Positions 41,302-48,475 of a DNA stretch of 62,335 bases are shown here, piece by piece; position 1 is the first letter of the stretch; every line of letters starts with the position of its first letter. The translations under genes and the position numbers were made by a program. Source of the DNA: Verrucomicrobiota bacterium (GTDB lineage Bacteria; Verrucomicrobiota; Verrucomicrobiia; Limisphaerales; JACPZS01); contig JACPZS010000053.1 of NCBI GenBank assembly GCA_016195385.1, forward strand, positions 1 through 62,335. Direction: 5' to 3'. The notes beneath the pieces were generated by a model. It saw nothing but the letters and a program-made list of their open reading frames with translations, had not been told where the DNA came from and made no database searches.

Positions 41302-42429
41302 ATGAAAATGCGCCCATTGCTTCGCGCGAGTTTGTTCGGCGTGGTTCTTACCGCGTGTGTATTGCTTTGGATTCCCGCACGCGCAGCAGAGCTGAAAACG
41401 AAGAACGTCTTTCTCATCATCAGCGACGGGTTTCGCTGGCAGGAAGTGTTCGGCGGCGCGGAGCAGCGGTTGATGACCAAGGAACTCGGCAGTGTGAAGC
41501 AAACGAACGAGCTGGCCGCGGAGTTCTGGCGCGACACGCCCGAAACGCGACGCGCGGCGTTGCTGCCGTTTTTCTGGAGCGAGATCGCTCAACGCGGACA
41601 ACTTTTTGGCAATCAAAACAAGGGCAGCGTTGTCACCGTGACGAACGGGCGGAAAATTTCCTATCCCGGCTACAACGAAATCATTACTGGCTCCGGCGAC
41701 CCGCGCATCGAAACCAATGACAAGAAGCTGAATCCGAACGTAAACGTGTTCGAGTGGTTGAACGACCGTCCCGGCCTGCGGCACCGAGTGGCGGTGCTCG
41801 GCACGTGGGACGCATTTCCGTACATTTTCAACATCGAGCGCAGTCACCTCCCGATCTGGCCGCACTGGGAATCGAAGTTCGCCGCTCATGCGATCCAAGC
41901 GCCGACAGCCGTCAGCGATTTCATGCGCGACAACACGCCGCTGTGGCATGACTTGACTTACGATTCGTTGCTCATCAATACCGCCACGGACTATGTGAAG
42001 CGCAAACAGCCGCGCCTCATGTTTGCCGGCTTCGGCGAGACGGACGAATGGGCGCACGCCGGCCGTTACGATCTTTACCTGACCGCCGCGCATCACGTGG
42101 ACGGTTTTGTGCGGCGGCTCTGGGAGCTGGCGCAATCCCTGCCGCAGTATCGCGACAAGACGACGTTCATCATTACCGCCGATCACGGACGCGGCAGCGG
42201 GCTGACTGATTGGAAAGATCACAACGAAAAAGTGCCGAACTCCGAAGGCGACTGGCTCGCAGTCATCGGCCCCGACACCCCGCCGCTGGGTGAACGAACG
42301 CAAACCGAACCGCACACGCACAGTCAGATCGCCGCGACGATTGCCGCGCTGCTCGGTGAGGACTTTCACGCGGCGTTTCCAAAAAGTGGCGCGCCGATTG
42401 GCGAAATTCTCCGTCACGATTCCAAATGA
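41302..42429 (+). CDS. Exported alkaline-phosphatase-fold protein
   Basis: The 375-aa protein has a signal peptide (MKMRPLLRAS..., hydrophobic ~8-24, cleavage near ARAAE). The alkaline phosphatase/sulfatase superfamily core is visible: NVFLIISDGFRWQEVFGG (first metal Asp), FGETDEWAHAGRYD (Asp and His) and FIITADHGRGSG (Asp-His pair). It lacks the sulfatase C-x-P-x-R site, so a phosphodiesterase or phosphatase role is more likely. ATG 41302 and an ATG 18 bases upstream are both possible. No partner gene is evident. Confidence 0.8.
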   Translation: MKMRPLLRASLFGVVLTACVLLWIPARAAELKTKNVFLIISDGFRWQEVFGGAEQRLMTKELGSVKQTNELAAEFWRDTPETRRAALLPFFWSEIAQRGQLFGNQNKGSVVTVTNGRKISYPGYNEIITGSGDPRIETNDKKLNPNVNVFEWLNDRPGLRHRVAVLGTWDAFPYIFNIERSHLPIWPHWESKFAAHAIQAPTAVSDFMRDNTPLWHDLTYDSLLINTATDYVKRKQPRLMFAGFGETDEWAHAGRYDLYLTAAHHVDGFVRRLWELAQSLPQYRDKTTFIITADHGRGSGLTDWKDHNEKVPNSEGDWLAVIGPDTPPLGERTQTEPHTHSQIAATIAALLGEDFHAAFPKSGAPIGEILRHDSK

Positions 42430-42453
42430 AGGCGAGCCTTCTGGTCAGGTAAA

Positions 42454-42522
42454 ATGCCTCTCAAAGTTTACGTCGAGACGCGATTCAAAGTCCCTCTGAC
42501 AAGAACGACGTGCGGTTCTTGA
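42454..42522 (+). pseudogene. Remnant of an ORF6N-gene tail
   Basis: A 22-codon open stretch ends ...TRTTCGS and stop, matching the last residues (KKTTCGS) of the ORF6N gene just downstream. A 20-base block (42504-42523) is identical to 43123-43142 at that gene's end. It is best read as the leftover end of a second ORF6N-type gene or a repeat copy, not as a functional peptide. Confidence 0.45.
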
Positions 42523-42533
42523 AGCAGTTTTAG
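42493..42533. repeat. Direct repeat, left copy (flanking ORF6N gene)
   Basis: About 40 bases are related to the right copy at 43113-43154. The shared core AACGACGTGCGGTTCTTGAA is identical in both, with partial matches on either side. In this copy AAGAAC and GTTCTT can form a 6-bp stem around the centre. Confidence 0.6.
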
Positions 42534-43141
42534 TGTCAAAGGAAATTCAAATCGTTAAATCCGTCGTGCCGATTTTCGGTGAGGAAATCGAACACGCCAT
42601 TCTTTTGATTCGCTGGCAGAAAGTGATGCTCGACCGCGACCTGGCCCGCCTTTACGGGGTGCAAACCAAAATTCTCAATAAGGCCGTTAGTCGAAATCTC
42701 GACCGGTTCCCTGCTGACTTCATGTTCCAATTGACCCCAGAAGAACACGATTCTTTAAGGTTCCAATTCGGAACCTTGAAGCGCGGGCAACATTCCAAGT
42801 ATCGGCCGTTCGTCTTCACGCAGGAAGGCGTCGCCATGCTTTCCGGTGTGCTGCGCAGCTCGCGCGCGGTGCAGGTCAACGTCGCCATCATGCGCGCCTT
42901 CGTGCGCCTGCGCGAAACGATGTCGCTGCACAAAGAGCTGGCGCACAAGCTTGCCGATCTCGAACGCAAGATTGAAAACCACGACGAAAACATCCGTTCC
43001 CTGTTTGATGCCATCCGCCATTTGATGACGCCGCCCGAAACCCCGCAACAGGAAATCGGATTCCACATCAAAGAAGACGGCGTATCGTATCGGGTGAAAA
43101 CCAAAAGAGCCGCCTCTAAGAAAACGACGTGCGGTTCTTGA
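42533..43141 (+). CDS. ORF6N domain-containing protein
   Basis: The 202-aa protein has an ORF6N (KilA-N related) DNA-binding domain at residues ~12-100 (ILLIRWQKVMLDRDLARLYGV, VFTQEGVAMLSGVLRS). A coiled-coil follows at ~125-160 (LAHKLADLERKIENHDENI). Such proteins come from phages and mobile regions and are scattered through Verrucomicrobiota genomes. The first start is GTG 42533. The gene is bracketed by two ~40-base direct repeats, and the right one contains its own stop codon. The cyclase-like gene begins 13 bases downstream, so both may be co-transcribed. Confidence 0.85.
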   Translation: MSKEIQIVKSVVPIFGEEIEHAILLIRWQKVMLDRDLARLYGVQTKILNKAVSRNLDRFPADFMFQLTPEEHDSLRFQFGTLKRGQHSKYRPFVFTQEGVAMLSGVLRSSRAVQVNVAIMRAFVRLRETMSLHKELAHKLADLERKIENHDENIRSLFDAIRHLMTPPETPQQEIGFHIKEDGVSYRVKTKRAASKKTTCGS

Positions 43142-43154
43142 AACAATTCTGAGT
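43113..43154. repeat. Direct repeat, right copy (end of ORF6N gene)
   Basis: This is the partner of 42493-42533. The 20-base core at 43123-43142 is identical and covers the last codons and stop of the ORF6N gene. Confidence 0.6.
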
Positions 43155-44540
43155 ATGTTTTCCAGAAATTCGCCCACCGTTAAGAAGTTGAAAATGCTCA
43201 TCGGCAAAGATGGGGTGGGGTTTCTAGAAATTTGCCTTCGTTCTCTCGATGAAATTCTCCCACACACGACAACAGAACCGTGGCGTGTTACCAAAGGTGA
43301 AGATGCTCCGGCTGCTACTTGGGATGGTAATACCCGTCGTGGCATTCGTCTTGTAATCAGAATTCAGCTTAATAAGGGGAAGCAAACATACAGTTTTGTT
43401 CTTAAGTCTACATTGCGCCGCAAAATTGCCGCATCTCTTGGTAGTGCGGTTGAGCGCACATTGGACGACAATGAAAAATCTATTTGTTCTCAAGTAGTAA
43501 TCCGTGCTTCAGACATAATTGGTTCAAAGCGTAACGATTTCGACGCAGAGTCATTGAGAGCAATAGGTAAACTTTTCAAAGAGCAGGTCGTCGCCTCACA
43601 CTTGCGGCAGAGTTGTGAGCTAAATATCGACGTTGCGGGACTATTTGCCACTCTTCGCGAACTAGCTGAACAGAGTTATGAAAATAAATCTTTGAGTTAC
43701 GGCTTGGTGATTTCAAAAAAGAAAACAAAGCAGACTCCCAGCTTAAGATTTCCGATAGATTTCTTACGCTTTAAGCGCTATCGAGCAATGTCGGATGGCT
43801 ATCGAACAGCGTTCACGATTACTGCCAACGGGAAAGTCGAATCTCTTGATGACTTGGAAGATTTATCGGAAAGCCATCACGAAGGTCGTTACTATCCTGA
43901 ATGGTGCAGATTTATTGCTGAAGCCAGTTGCAACGCACGTTGTTCAATTAGTTTGACGCGACAAGGTGATATTTTGGTTTTTGTTGATGGTAGTATGCGA
44001 TTCACATATCGGCGCGGGAAATGGCAATACTGGAATCATCGGCACGCTGAAAATTTGTTAACGGATTCTGCTCGTGCAAAACATGTCGATACGCGCCATG
44101 TCAAAGCCGTTGTTCGGCAGCTTTACAAAAGTGCAATTGACGTATCTTTTCGAAGAACTGGTGGTTTATTTATTCTGCTATGCAATAAAATTCACCTTCG
44201 AAAAATTGTTCCGCAAGGAGATGCGATTAAAGATAAAAAACGCGAGCGCGCTCATGTTGCGTTTGATAAAAGTCTCGCTGATCAAACAGTTGCAAGCATT
44301 CCTCGTTTAATCCGTGCCGAATTAGCAGCCCTTGACGGTGCTATTGTCGTAGATAATCGCAACAAGGTTTTAGCCTACGGTGCTGTCCTCAAATCTCCGC
44401 CCGGAAGCAAAGTTGATTCTGCGGAAGGAAGCCGTTCAAAGGCAGCAAAGGCCGCTTCTGAATTTGGCCTAGCAATCAAAGTCAGTTCTGATGGCGACAT
44501 CACGATTTATCGGAAAGGCATAACGTTACTTGAACTTTGA
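43155..44540 (+). CDS. Putative diadenylate-cyclase-like (DisA_N fold) protein with N-terminal sensor region
   Basis: The 461-aa protein has no signal peptide. The C-terminal ~150 residues resemble the DisA_N nucleotide cyclase fold: a strand like GGLFILLCNK at ~340, then LDGAIVVDNRNKVLAYGAVL with the metal-binding DGA motif. GSRSKAAKAASEFGLAIKVS follows, in the place of the usual RHR motif, and the final strands are DGDITIY. The RHR motif is altered (Arg-Ser-Lys), so activity or nucleotide choice may differ. Residues 1-330 have no confident match. They could be one of the sensor domains predicted to precede such cyclases (DACN-type); the part GDILVFVDGSMRFTYRRGKW is suggestive. The gene is strikingly AT-rich against its neighbours and lies 13 bases after the ORF6N gene and 12 before pheT. 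Confidence 0.55.
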   Translation: MFSRNSPTVKKLKMLIGKDGVGFLEICLRSLDEILPHTTTEPWRVTKGEDAPAATWDGNTRRGIRLVIRIQLNKGKQTYSFVLKSTLRRKIAASLGSAVERTLDDNEKSICSQVVIRASDIIGSKRNDFDAESLRAIGKLFKEQVVASHLRQSCELNIDVAGLFATLRELAEQSYENKSLSYGLVISKKKTKQTPSLRFPIDFLRFKRYRAMSDGYRTAFTITANGKVESLDDLEDLSESHHEGRYYPEWCRFIAEASCNARCSISLTRQGDILVFVDGSMRFTYRRGKWQYWNHRHAENLLTDSARAKHVDTRHVKAVVRQLYKSAIDVSFRRTGGLFILLCNKIHLRKIVPQGDAIKDKKRERAHVAFDKSLADQTVASIPRLIRAELAALDGAIVVDNRNKVLAYGAVLKSPPGSKVDSAEGSRSKAAKAASEFGLAIKVSSDGDITIYRKGITLLEL

Positions 44541-44552
44541 AAATTTTCTTCC

Positions 44553-46646
44553 ATGAAAGTCACCCTTAACTGGCTTAAGCAATACGTCGATTTCAACTGG
44601 TCGCCCGAGGAACTCGCGGAGCGGCTCACCATGCTCGGTCTCGAAGTCGAGGGCGTGCAGAAGCTCGGCGGCGAGTTCGAGGGCGTGGTCGTCGGGCAGG
44701 TGATCACACGCGACAAGCATCCGAACGCCGACAAACTTTCGCTCTGCCGCGTCCATGACGGCAAGGGCGAGCGCCAGATCGTGTGCGGCGCGCAGAATTT
44801 CAAGGCGGGCGACAAAGTGCCGCTCATCCTGCCCGGCGCGTCGCTGCCGCTGAAGCCGGGTGACAAGGAACCGTTCACCATCAAGGTCGGGAAAATTCGC
44901 GGTGTGGAATCGCACGGCATGATGTGTTCGCCGCAAGAACTCGGTTTGCCCGATCAAGTGGATGGACTGCTGCTCTTGCGCGAGGACGCGAAGGTTGGCC
45001 AGCCGCTCGCCGAGTATCTCGGCCGCGCGGGCAGCGACGTGGTCTATGACCTCGAAGTCACGCCGAATCGGCCCGACCTGAACAGCGTCATCGGCATTGC
45101 GCGCGAAATCGCCGCGCTCACCGGCAATCCACTGCGTATTCCCACGACAGGCATTGCCATCGGTCCCGAAGCGATTATCGGTGCCTCGCCTGGCACGGCC
45201 ATCGACAGCTACGTGGCCGTCCGCATTGAGGAACCGGAGCTTTGTCCGCGTTACACCGCCCGCGTCGTGACTGGCGCAAAGGTCGGTCCCAGCCCAGACT
45301 GGTTGCGTTCGACGCTGGAGAAAGTTGGCATCCGCAGCATCAACAACGTCGTGGATGTGACGAATTACGTGATGCTCGAAACCGGCCAGCCGCTGCACGC
45401 GTTCGATTATCACCTCATCGCGAAGGGTGCGGACGGCGAGCCGACCATCGTCGTGCGACGTGCGGCCGCGGACGAGAAATTCAAGACGCTCGACAATCAG
45501 GAGCGCACGCTGACGAACGAGATGTTGCTCATTGCCGACGAGCAGAAGGGCATCGCACTCGCGGGCGTGATGGGCGGCGCGAACACCGAGATTCGCGACG
45601 ACACACGCGACGTGCTCATCGAGAGTGCCTACTTCGCGCCGACGAATATTCGCCGCACGAGCAAGACGCTCGGCTTGCGCAGCGAATCGAGCTACCGCTT
45701 CGAGCGCGGCTGCGACGTCGGCGTCGCGGATTACGCGAGCCAACGCGCGGTGCAACTTATTTTGCAAACTGCTGGCGGCAACCTCGTGCCCGGCGTTGTG
45801 GATGCGCATCCGAAGCCGATTGAGCCGAAGCAAATCACGTTGCGTCATCACAAGATCAATGAACTTCTCGGCTTGAATCTACGCCCGGAGGAAATTGAAT
45901 TCTATCTCGGCCAGCTTGGGTTGAAGCAGGCGAATCGCAAAGCGCGTCCGGTGGGTGACACGAGCGCGCCGGAGCCGGTGACGTTCGTCATTCCGACTTT
46001 CCGCGTGGACCTCAAGTGCGAGGTGGATCTGATCGAGGAAGTCGCGCGGCTGCACGGGGTGGAAAAAATTCCCAGCACAGCTCCACGCGGGGCGGTCGGC
46101 GCGCACCCGTTTGACGCGCGCTACGATGAAATTGGAGACGTGCGCCGGCTGCTCACTGGGCTTGGTTTGAACGAGGCGCAGAGCCAGACGCTCGTAGGAA
46201 ATGCAGAGTGCAGAATGCGGAATGCAGAAATTGTCGCGCTGGCCCATCCGCTCAGTGCCGAAATGGACGTGCTGCGGCCCAGCTTGCTGCCGGGTCTGCT
46301 GAACATTCTTCGTCACAACCTCAACCGGAAGAATTACAACGTGGCGCTCTTCGAGATTGGCCCGGCAAACGCGCGGAGCCGACCGCGCTGTTCCTCGAAT
46401 CCGCCGCCGTCACACTCGGCGGCAAGCTGTCGCTGGGCGAACTGGGCCAGTTATTGCCGACGCTGGCGAAGCAATACGACTTGCGCGACGCGGTGTTCCT
46501 CGCCGAGTTGCGCCTGGACGAATTTTTTGCCCGTCGCAATGTGGCGAAGTCCTTCAAGCCGCTGCCGCAGTTCCCTTCGAGCCGCCGCGATGTGGCGATG
46601 CTTGTGCCAGAAGCCGCGACGCACGACGCTGTGCTCGCCGTGGTGA
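44553..46646 (+). CDS. pheT: Phenylalanyl-tRNA synthetase beta subunit, frameshifted 3' end
   Basis: The first ~604 residues are a normal PheT. An N-terminal OB-fold tRNA-binding domain (~38-150, GVVVGQVITRDKHPNADKLS) leads, then the B3/B4 editing domain, and B5 (~400-480, ITLRHHKINELLGL). The start of the synthetase-like core follows (ALAHPLSAEMDVLRPSLLPGLL). After NVALFEIG (46341-46361) the frame turns into Arg/Ser/Trp-rich nonsense and stops at 46646. The true C-terminal sequence continues in another frame to 46855. About 65-70 residues expected after FEIG also appear to be missing. No pheS is present. The gene follows the cyclase-like gene by 12 bases. Confidence 0.85.
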   Translation: MKVTLNWLKQYVDFNWSPEELAERLTMLGLEVEGVQKLGGEFEGVVVGQVITRDKHPNADKLSLCRVHDGKGERQIVCGAQNFKAGDKVPLILPGASLPLKPGDKEPFTIKVGKIRGVESHGMMCSPQELGLPDQVDGLLLLREDAKVGQPLAEYLGRAGSDVVYDLEVTPNRPDLNSVIGIAREIAALTGNPLRIPTTGIAIGPEAIIGASPGTAIDSYVAVRIEEPELCPRYTARVVTGAKVGPSPDWLRSTLEKVGIRSINNVVDVTNYVMLETGQPLHAFDYHLIAKGADGEPTIVVRRAAADEKFKTLDNQERTLTNEMLLIADEQKGIALAGVMGGANTEIRDDTRDVLIESAYFAPTNIRRTSKTLGLRSESSYRFERGCDVGVADYASQRAVQLILQTAGGNLVPGVVDAHPKPIEPKQITLRHHKINELLGLNLRPEEIEFYLGQLGLKQANRKARPVGDTSAPEPVTFVIPTFRVDLKCEVDLIEEVARLHGVEKIPSTAPRGAVGAHPFDARYDEIGDVRRLLTGLGLNEAQSQTLVGNAECRMRNAEIVALAHPLSAEMDVLRPSLLPGLLNILRHNLNRKNYNVALFEIGPANARSRPRCSSNPPPSHSAASCRWANWASYCRRWRSNTTCATRCSSPSCAWTNFLPVAMWRSPSSRCRSSLRAAAMWRCLCQKPRRTTLCSPW
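46202..46229 (+). repeat. Four 7-base tandem units in pheT
   Basis: TGCAGAG, TGCAGAA, TGCGGAA and TGCAGAA follow each other without gaps. They encode part of NAECRMRNAE in the PheT frame, at a point where PheT relatives usually have a variable loop. Confidence 0.6.
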
Positions 46647-46855
46647 AGCAAGCCAAGCCCGCGAATCTGGAGAGCGTGGAGTTGTTCGACGTCTTCCGCG
46701 GTCAGAACGTGCCCGCCGGTCAGAAGAGCCTCGCCTACGCCTTCACTTACCGGGCCGCCGACAAGACGCTCACCGACACCGAGGTGAACGCCGCGCACGA
46801 AAAGCTCGTTGCGCAGTTCAAGCAGAATTTGCAGGCGATAATTCGCGAGGGGTGA
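46367..46855 (+). pseudogene. pheT: Out-of-frame C-terminal part of pheT
   Basis: In a frame shifted relative to the upstream pheT frame, the sequence reads AEPTALFLESAAVTLGGK, then LPTLAKQYDLRDAVFLAEL. The complete anticodon-binding FDX-ACB domain follows (FKPLPQFPSSRRDVAMLV, LESVELFDVFRG, GQKSLAYAFTYR, TLTDTEVNAAHEKLV). This is clearly the missing C-terminus of PheT. There is no start codon of its own at the junction. Either the genome carries a broken gene or the assembly lacks bases here. Confidence 0.8.
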
Positions 46856-46905
46856 GCCTGGCAAACTGGCTTTAAGTTGTCGCCCGGTTTGCCGATAAAT
46901 TGGTT

Positions 46906-47103
46906 ATGACAATCTCAGGCTCCGGCTCATCGGCGCTCATCAATAGCGCGCAAGATTCAAAGAATGCTAACAGCGATGTCGGCATTGCTCTCCTGAAAAA
47001 AGCGCAGGACCAGATGAAACAACAGGGCGAAGCGATGGTGAAGATGATCGAGCAATCTTCCACCGCCTGTTCGGATTGCCACAAGCTCGACGTTTACGCC
47101 TGA
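46906..47103 (+). CDS. Small YjfB-like putative motility protein with CxxCH tail
   Basis: The 65-aa protein resembles the YjfB (putative motility protein) family: a helix with DVGIALLKKAQDQMKQQGEAMVKMIEQS. Unusually, it ends with ACSDCHKLDVYA, which contains a CxxCH pattern. There is no export signal, so a covalent heme is unlikely; metal binding or chance are alternatives. ATG 46906 is preferred to the TTG two codons earlier. It converges on manC. Confidence 0.55.
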   Translation: MTISGSGSSALINSAQDSKNANSDVGIALLKKAQDQMKQQGEAMVKMIEQSSTACSDCHKLDVYA

Positions 47104-47125
47104 GGCGGCAAGTCCGTTCGCGAAG

Positions 47126-48253
47126 TCAAACCAGCTTCGCGTATTTCTTGTCCTCCGCGAGCCGTCTCACCAACTCCTTGATTTTCTGCGACTGGCTTTT
47201 GTGCGCGAGCAACGTGGCGTCGTCCGTCAGCACGAGCACGGAATCGCGCTGGCCAACGACGGCAATCGGAGTTCGGTTTTTTGTGCGCGCGTCGAAGATG
47301 AGGTTGCGCGCGGCATCGACTTGAATGAAGTCCGCCACGGCGCAGTTGCCTTCAGCGTCCGGCTTGAGATGACGCGCCAGCGCGTTCCAGGAACCGAGGT
47401 CATCCCATTCAAACGAGCCGTCGGCGACAACGACATTGTGCGCGTGTTCCATGAGCGCAAAGTCGATGGAGATTTTTTTCAGGTCGGGATATTCCTTCGC
47501 CAGCACTTTTTCGAGTTTGCCTTTCGCGGCGGCGTCAAACCAGCGGTGGCAGGCGGCCTCCATCTCGGGCTGATGTTTCTGCAAACCTTCCGTGATTGTC
47601 ACGAATGACCAGATGAACATCCCGGCGTTCCAGCGATAATGACCGCTGTTCACGTATTCGACGGCTTTGTCGTGGTACGGTTTCTCCACAAATTTTTCCG
47701 CCTTGAAGAACGTGGTTTTATATTTGCGGACGCCGTGTGGCGGCGGCAGTTCGTGGCCGGTGTGAATATAGCCGTAGCCCGTCGCCGGCTCCGTCGGCTT
47801 GATGCCGATGGTCACGATCACCTGACCGTGGCCCGCGAGATCGAAGGCGTCGTTCAAAACTTGCTGAAATTTTTTCTCCTCCGGGATCAAATGATCTGCG
47901 GGCAGCACGGCCATGATGCCCGTCGTCGAGCGCGCGCCGACGATGGCCGCGCCGAGCGTAACGGCCGCACAGGTGTCGCGTCCGCATGGTTCAGCGATGA
48001 TGTTTTCTTTCGGAAGCTTCGGCAGTTGTTTGCGAACTTCCGGCGCCTGAACTTCGTTGGTGATGACCAGGATGTTTTGAAGCGGCACAAGCGGCAGGAC
48101 GCGATCGACGGCCTGCTGGAGAAAGGAGCGGTCGCCCAGCAGCGCGAGGAGTTGTTTGGGCGTCTTCTCGCGGCTCACCGGCCAGAATCGTTCGCCGCGT
48201 CCGCCAGCCATGATGATGACGAAACGATTCGAGTTGTCAGTTTTGGTTTTCAT
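47126..48253 (-). CDS. manC: Mannose-1-phosphate guanylyltransferase
   Basis: The 375-aa nucleotidyltransferase makes GDP-mannose from mannose-1-phosphate and GTP for surface polysaccharide. The N-terminal signature IIMAGGRGERFWPVSREKTPKQLL binds nucleotide (given in outline). FVEKPYHDKA follows, then RWNAGMFIW and FEWDDLGSW. The isomerase domain of bifunctional ManC-ManA proteins is absent, so it is the short monofunctional form. ATG 48253 (MKTKTDNSN) is the natural start; the longer frame upstream has no family sequence. Confidence 0.93.
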   Translation of the reverse strand: MKTKTDNSNRFVIIMAGGRGERFWPVSREKTPKQLLALLGDRSFLQQAVDRVLPLVPLQNILVITNEVQAPEVRKQLPKLPKENIIAEPCGRDTCAAVTLGAAIVGARSTTGIMAVLPADHLIPEEKKFQQVLNDAFDLAGHGQVIVTIGIKPTEPATGYGYIHTGHELPPPHGVRKYKTTFFKAEKFVEKPYHDKAVEYVNSGHYRWNAGMFIWSFVTITEGLQKHQPEMEAACHRWFDAAAKGKLEKVLAKEYPDLKKISIDFALMEHAHNVVVADGSFEWDDLGSWNALARHLKPDAEGNCAVADFIQVDAARNLIFDARTKNRTPIAVVGQRDSVLVLTDDATLLAHKSQSQKIKELVRRLAEDKKYAKLV

Positions 48254-48475
48254 GGTTGCTTTTTCGTGCGCGCAATTTGCGTTTGATTCCGCTGCGAACG
48301 GCTTTGTTTCTAACAAATAACAACCTTGGTTGGGAACCAAATTAACCAGGGCGAGGCGGATTGGCGGGGATGGATTGCATATCTTAAACTGCCGCCACCG
48401 GCTGGTGGATTTCATACGGAAGAATCCTTGGCAATTCTTTCAGGTCGATTACGCTTCCTCACACGCACTGATTTT

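Noticed and set aside
42493..43154. Integron cassette with attC sites around the ORF6N gene
   Set aside because: The repeat copies lack the GTTRRRY and RYYYAAC boxes expected of attC sites, and no integrase is seen in the window.
46906..47103. Cytochrome c assignment for the CxxCH small protein
   Set aside because: There is no export signal, and the rest of the protein fits a YjfB-like helix.
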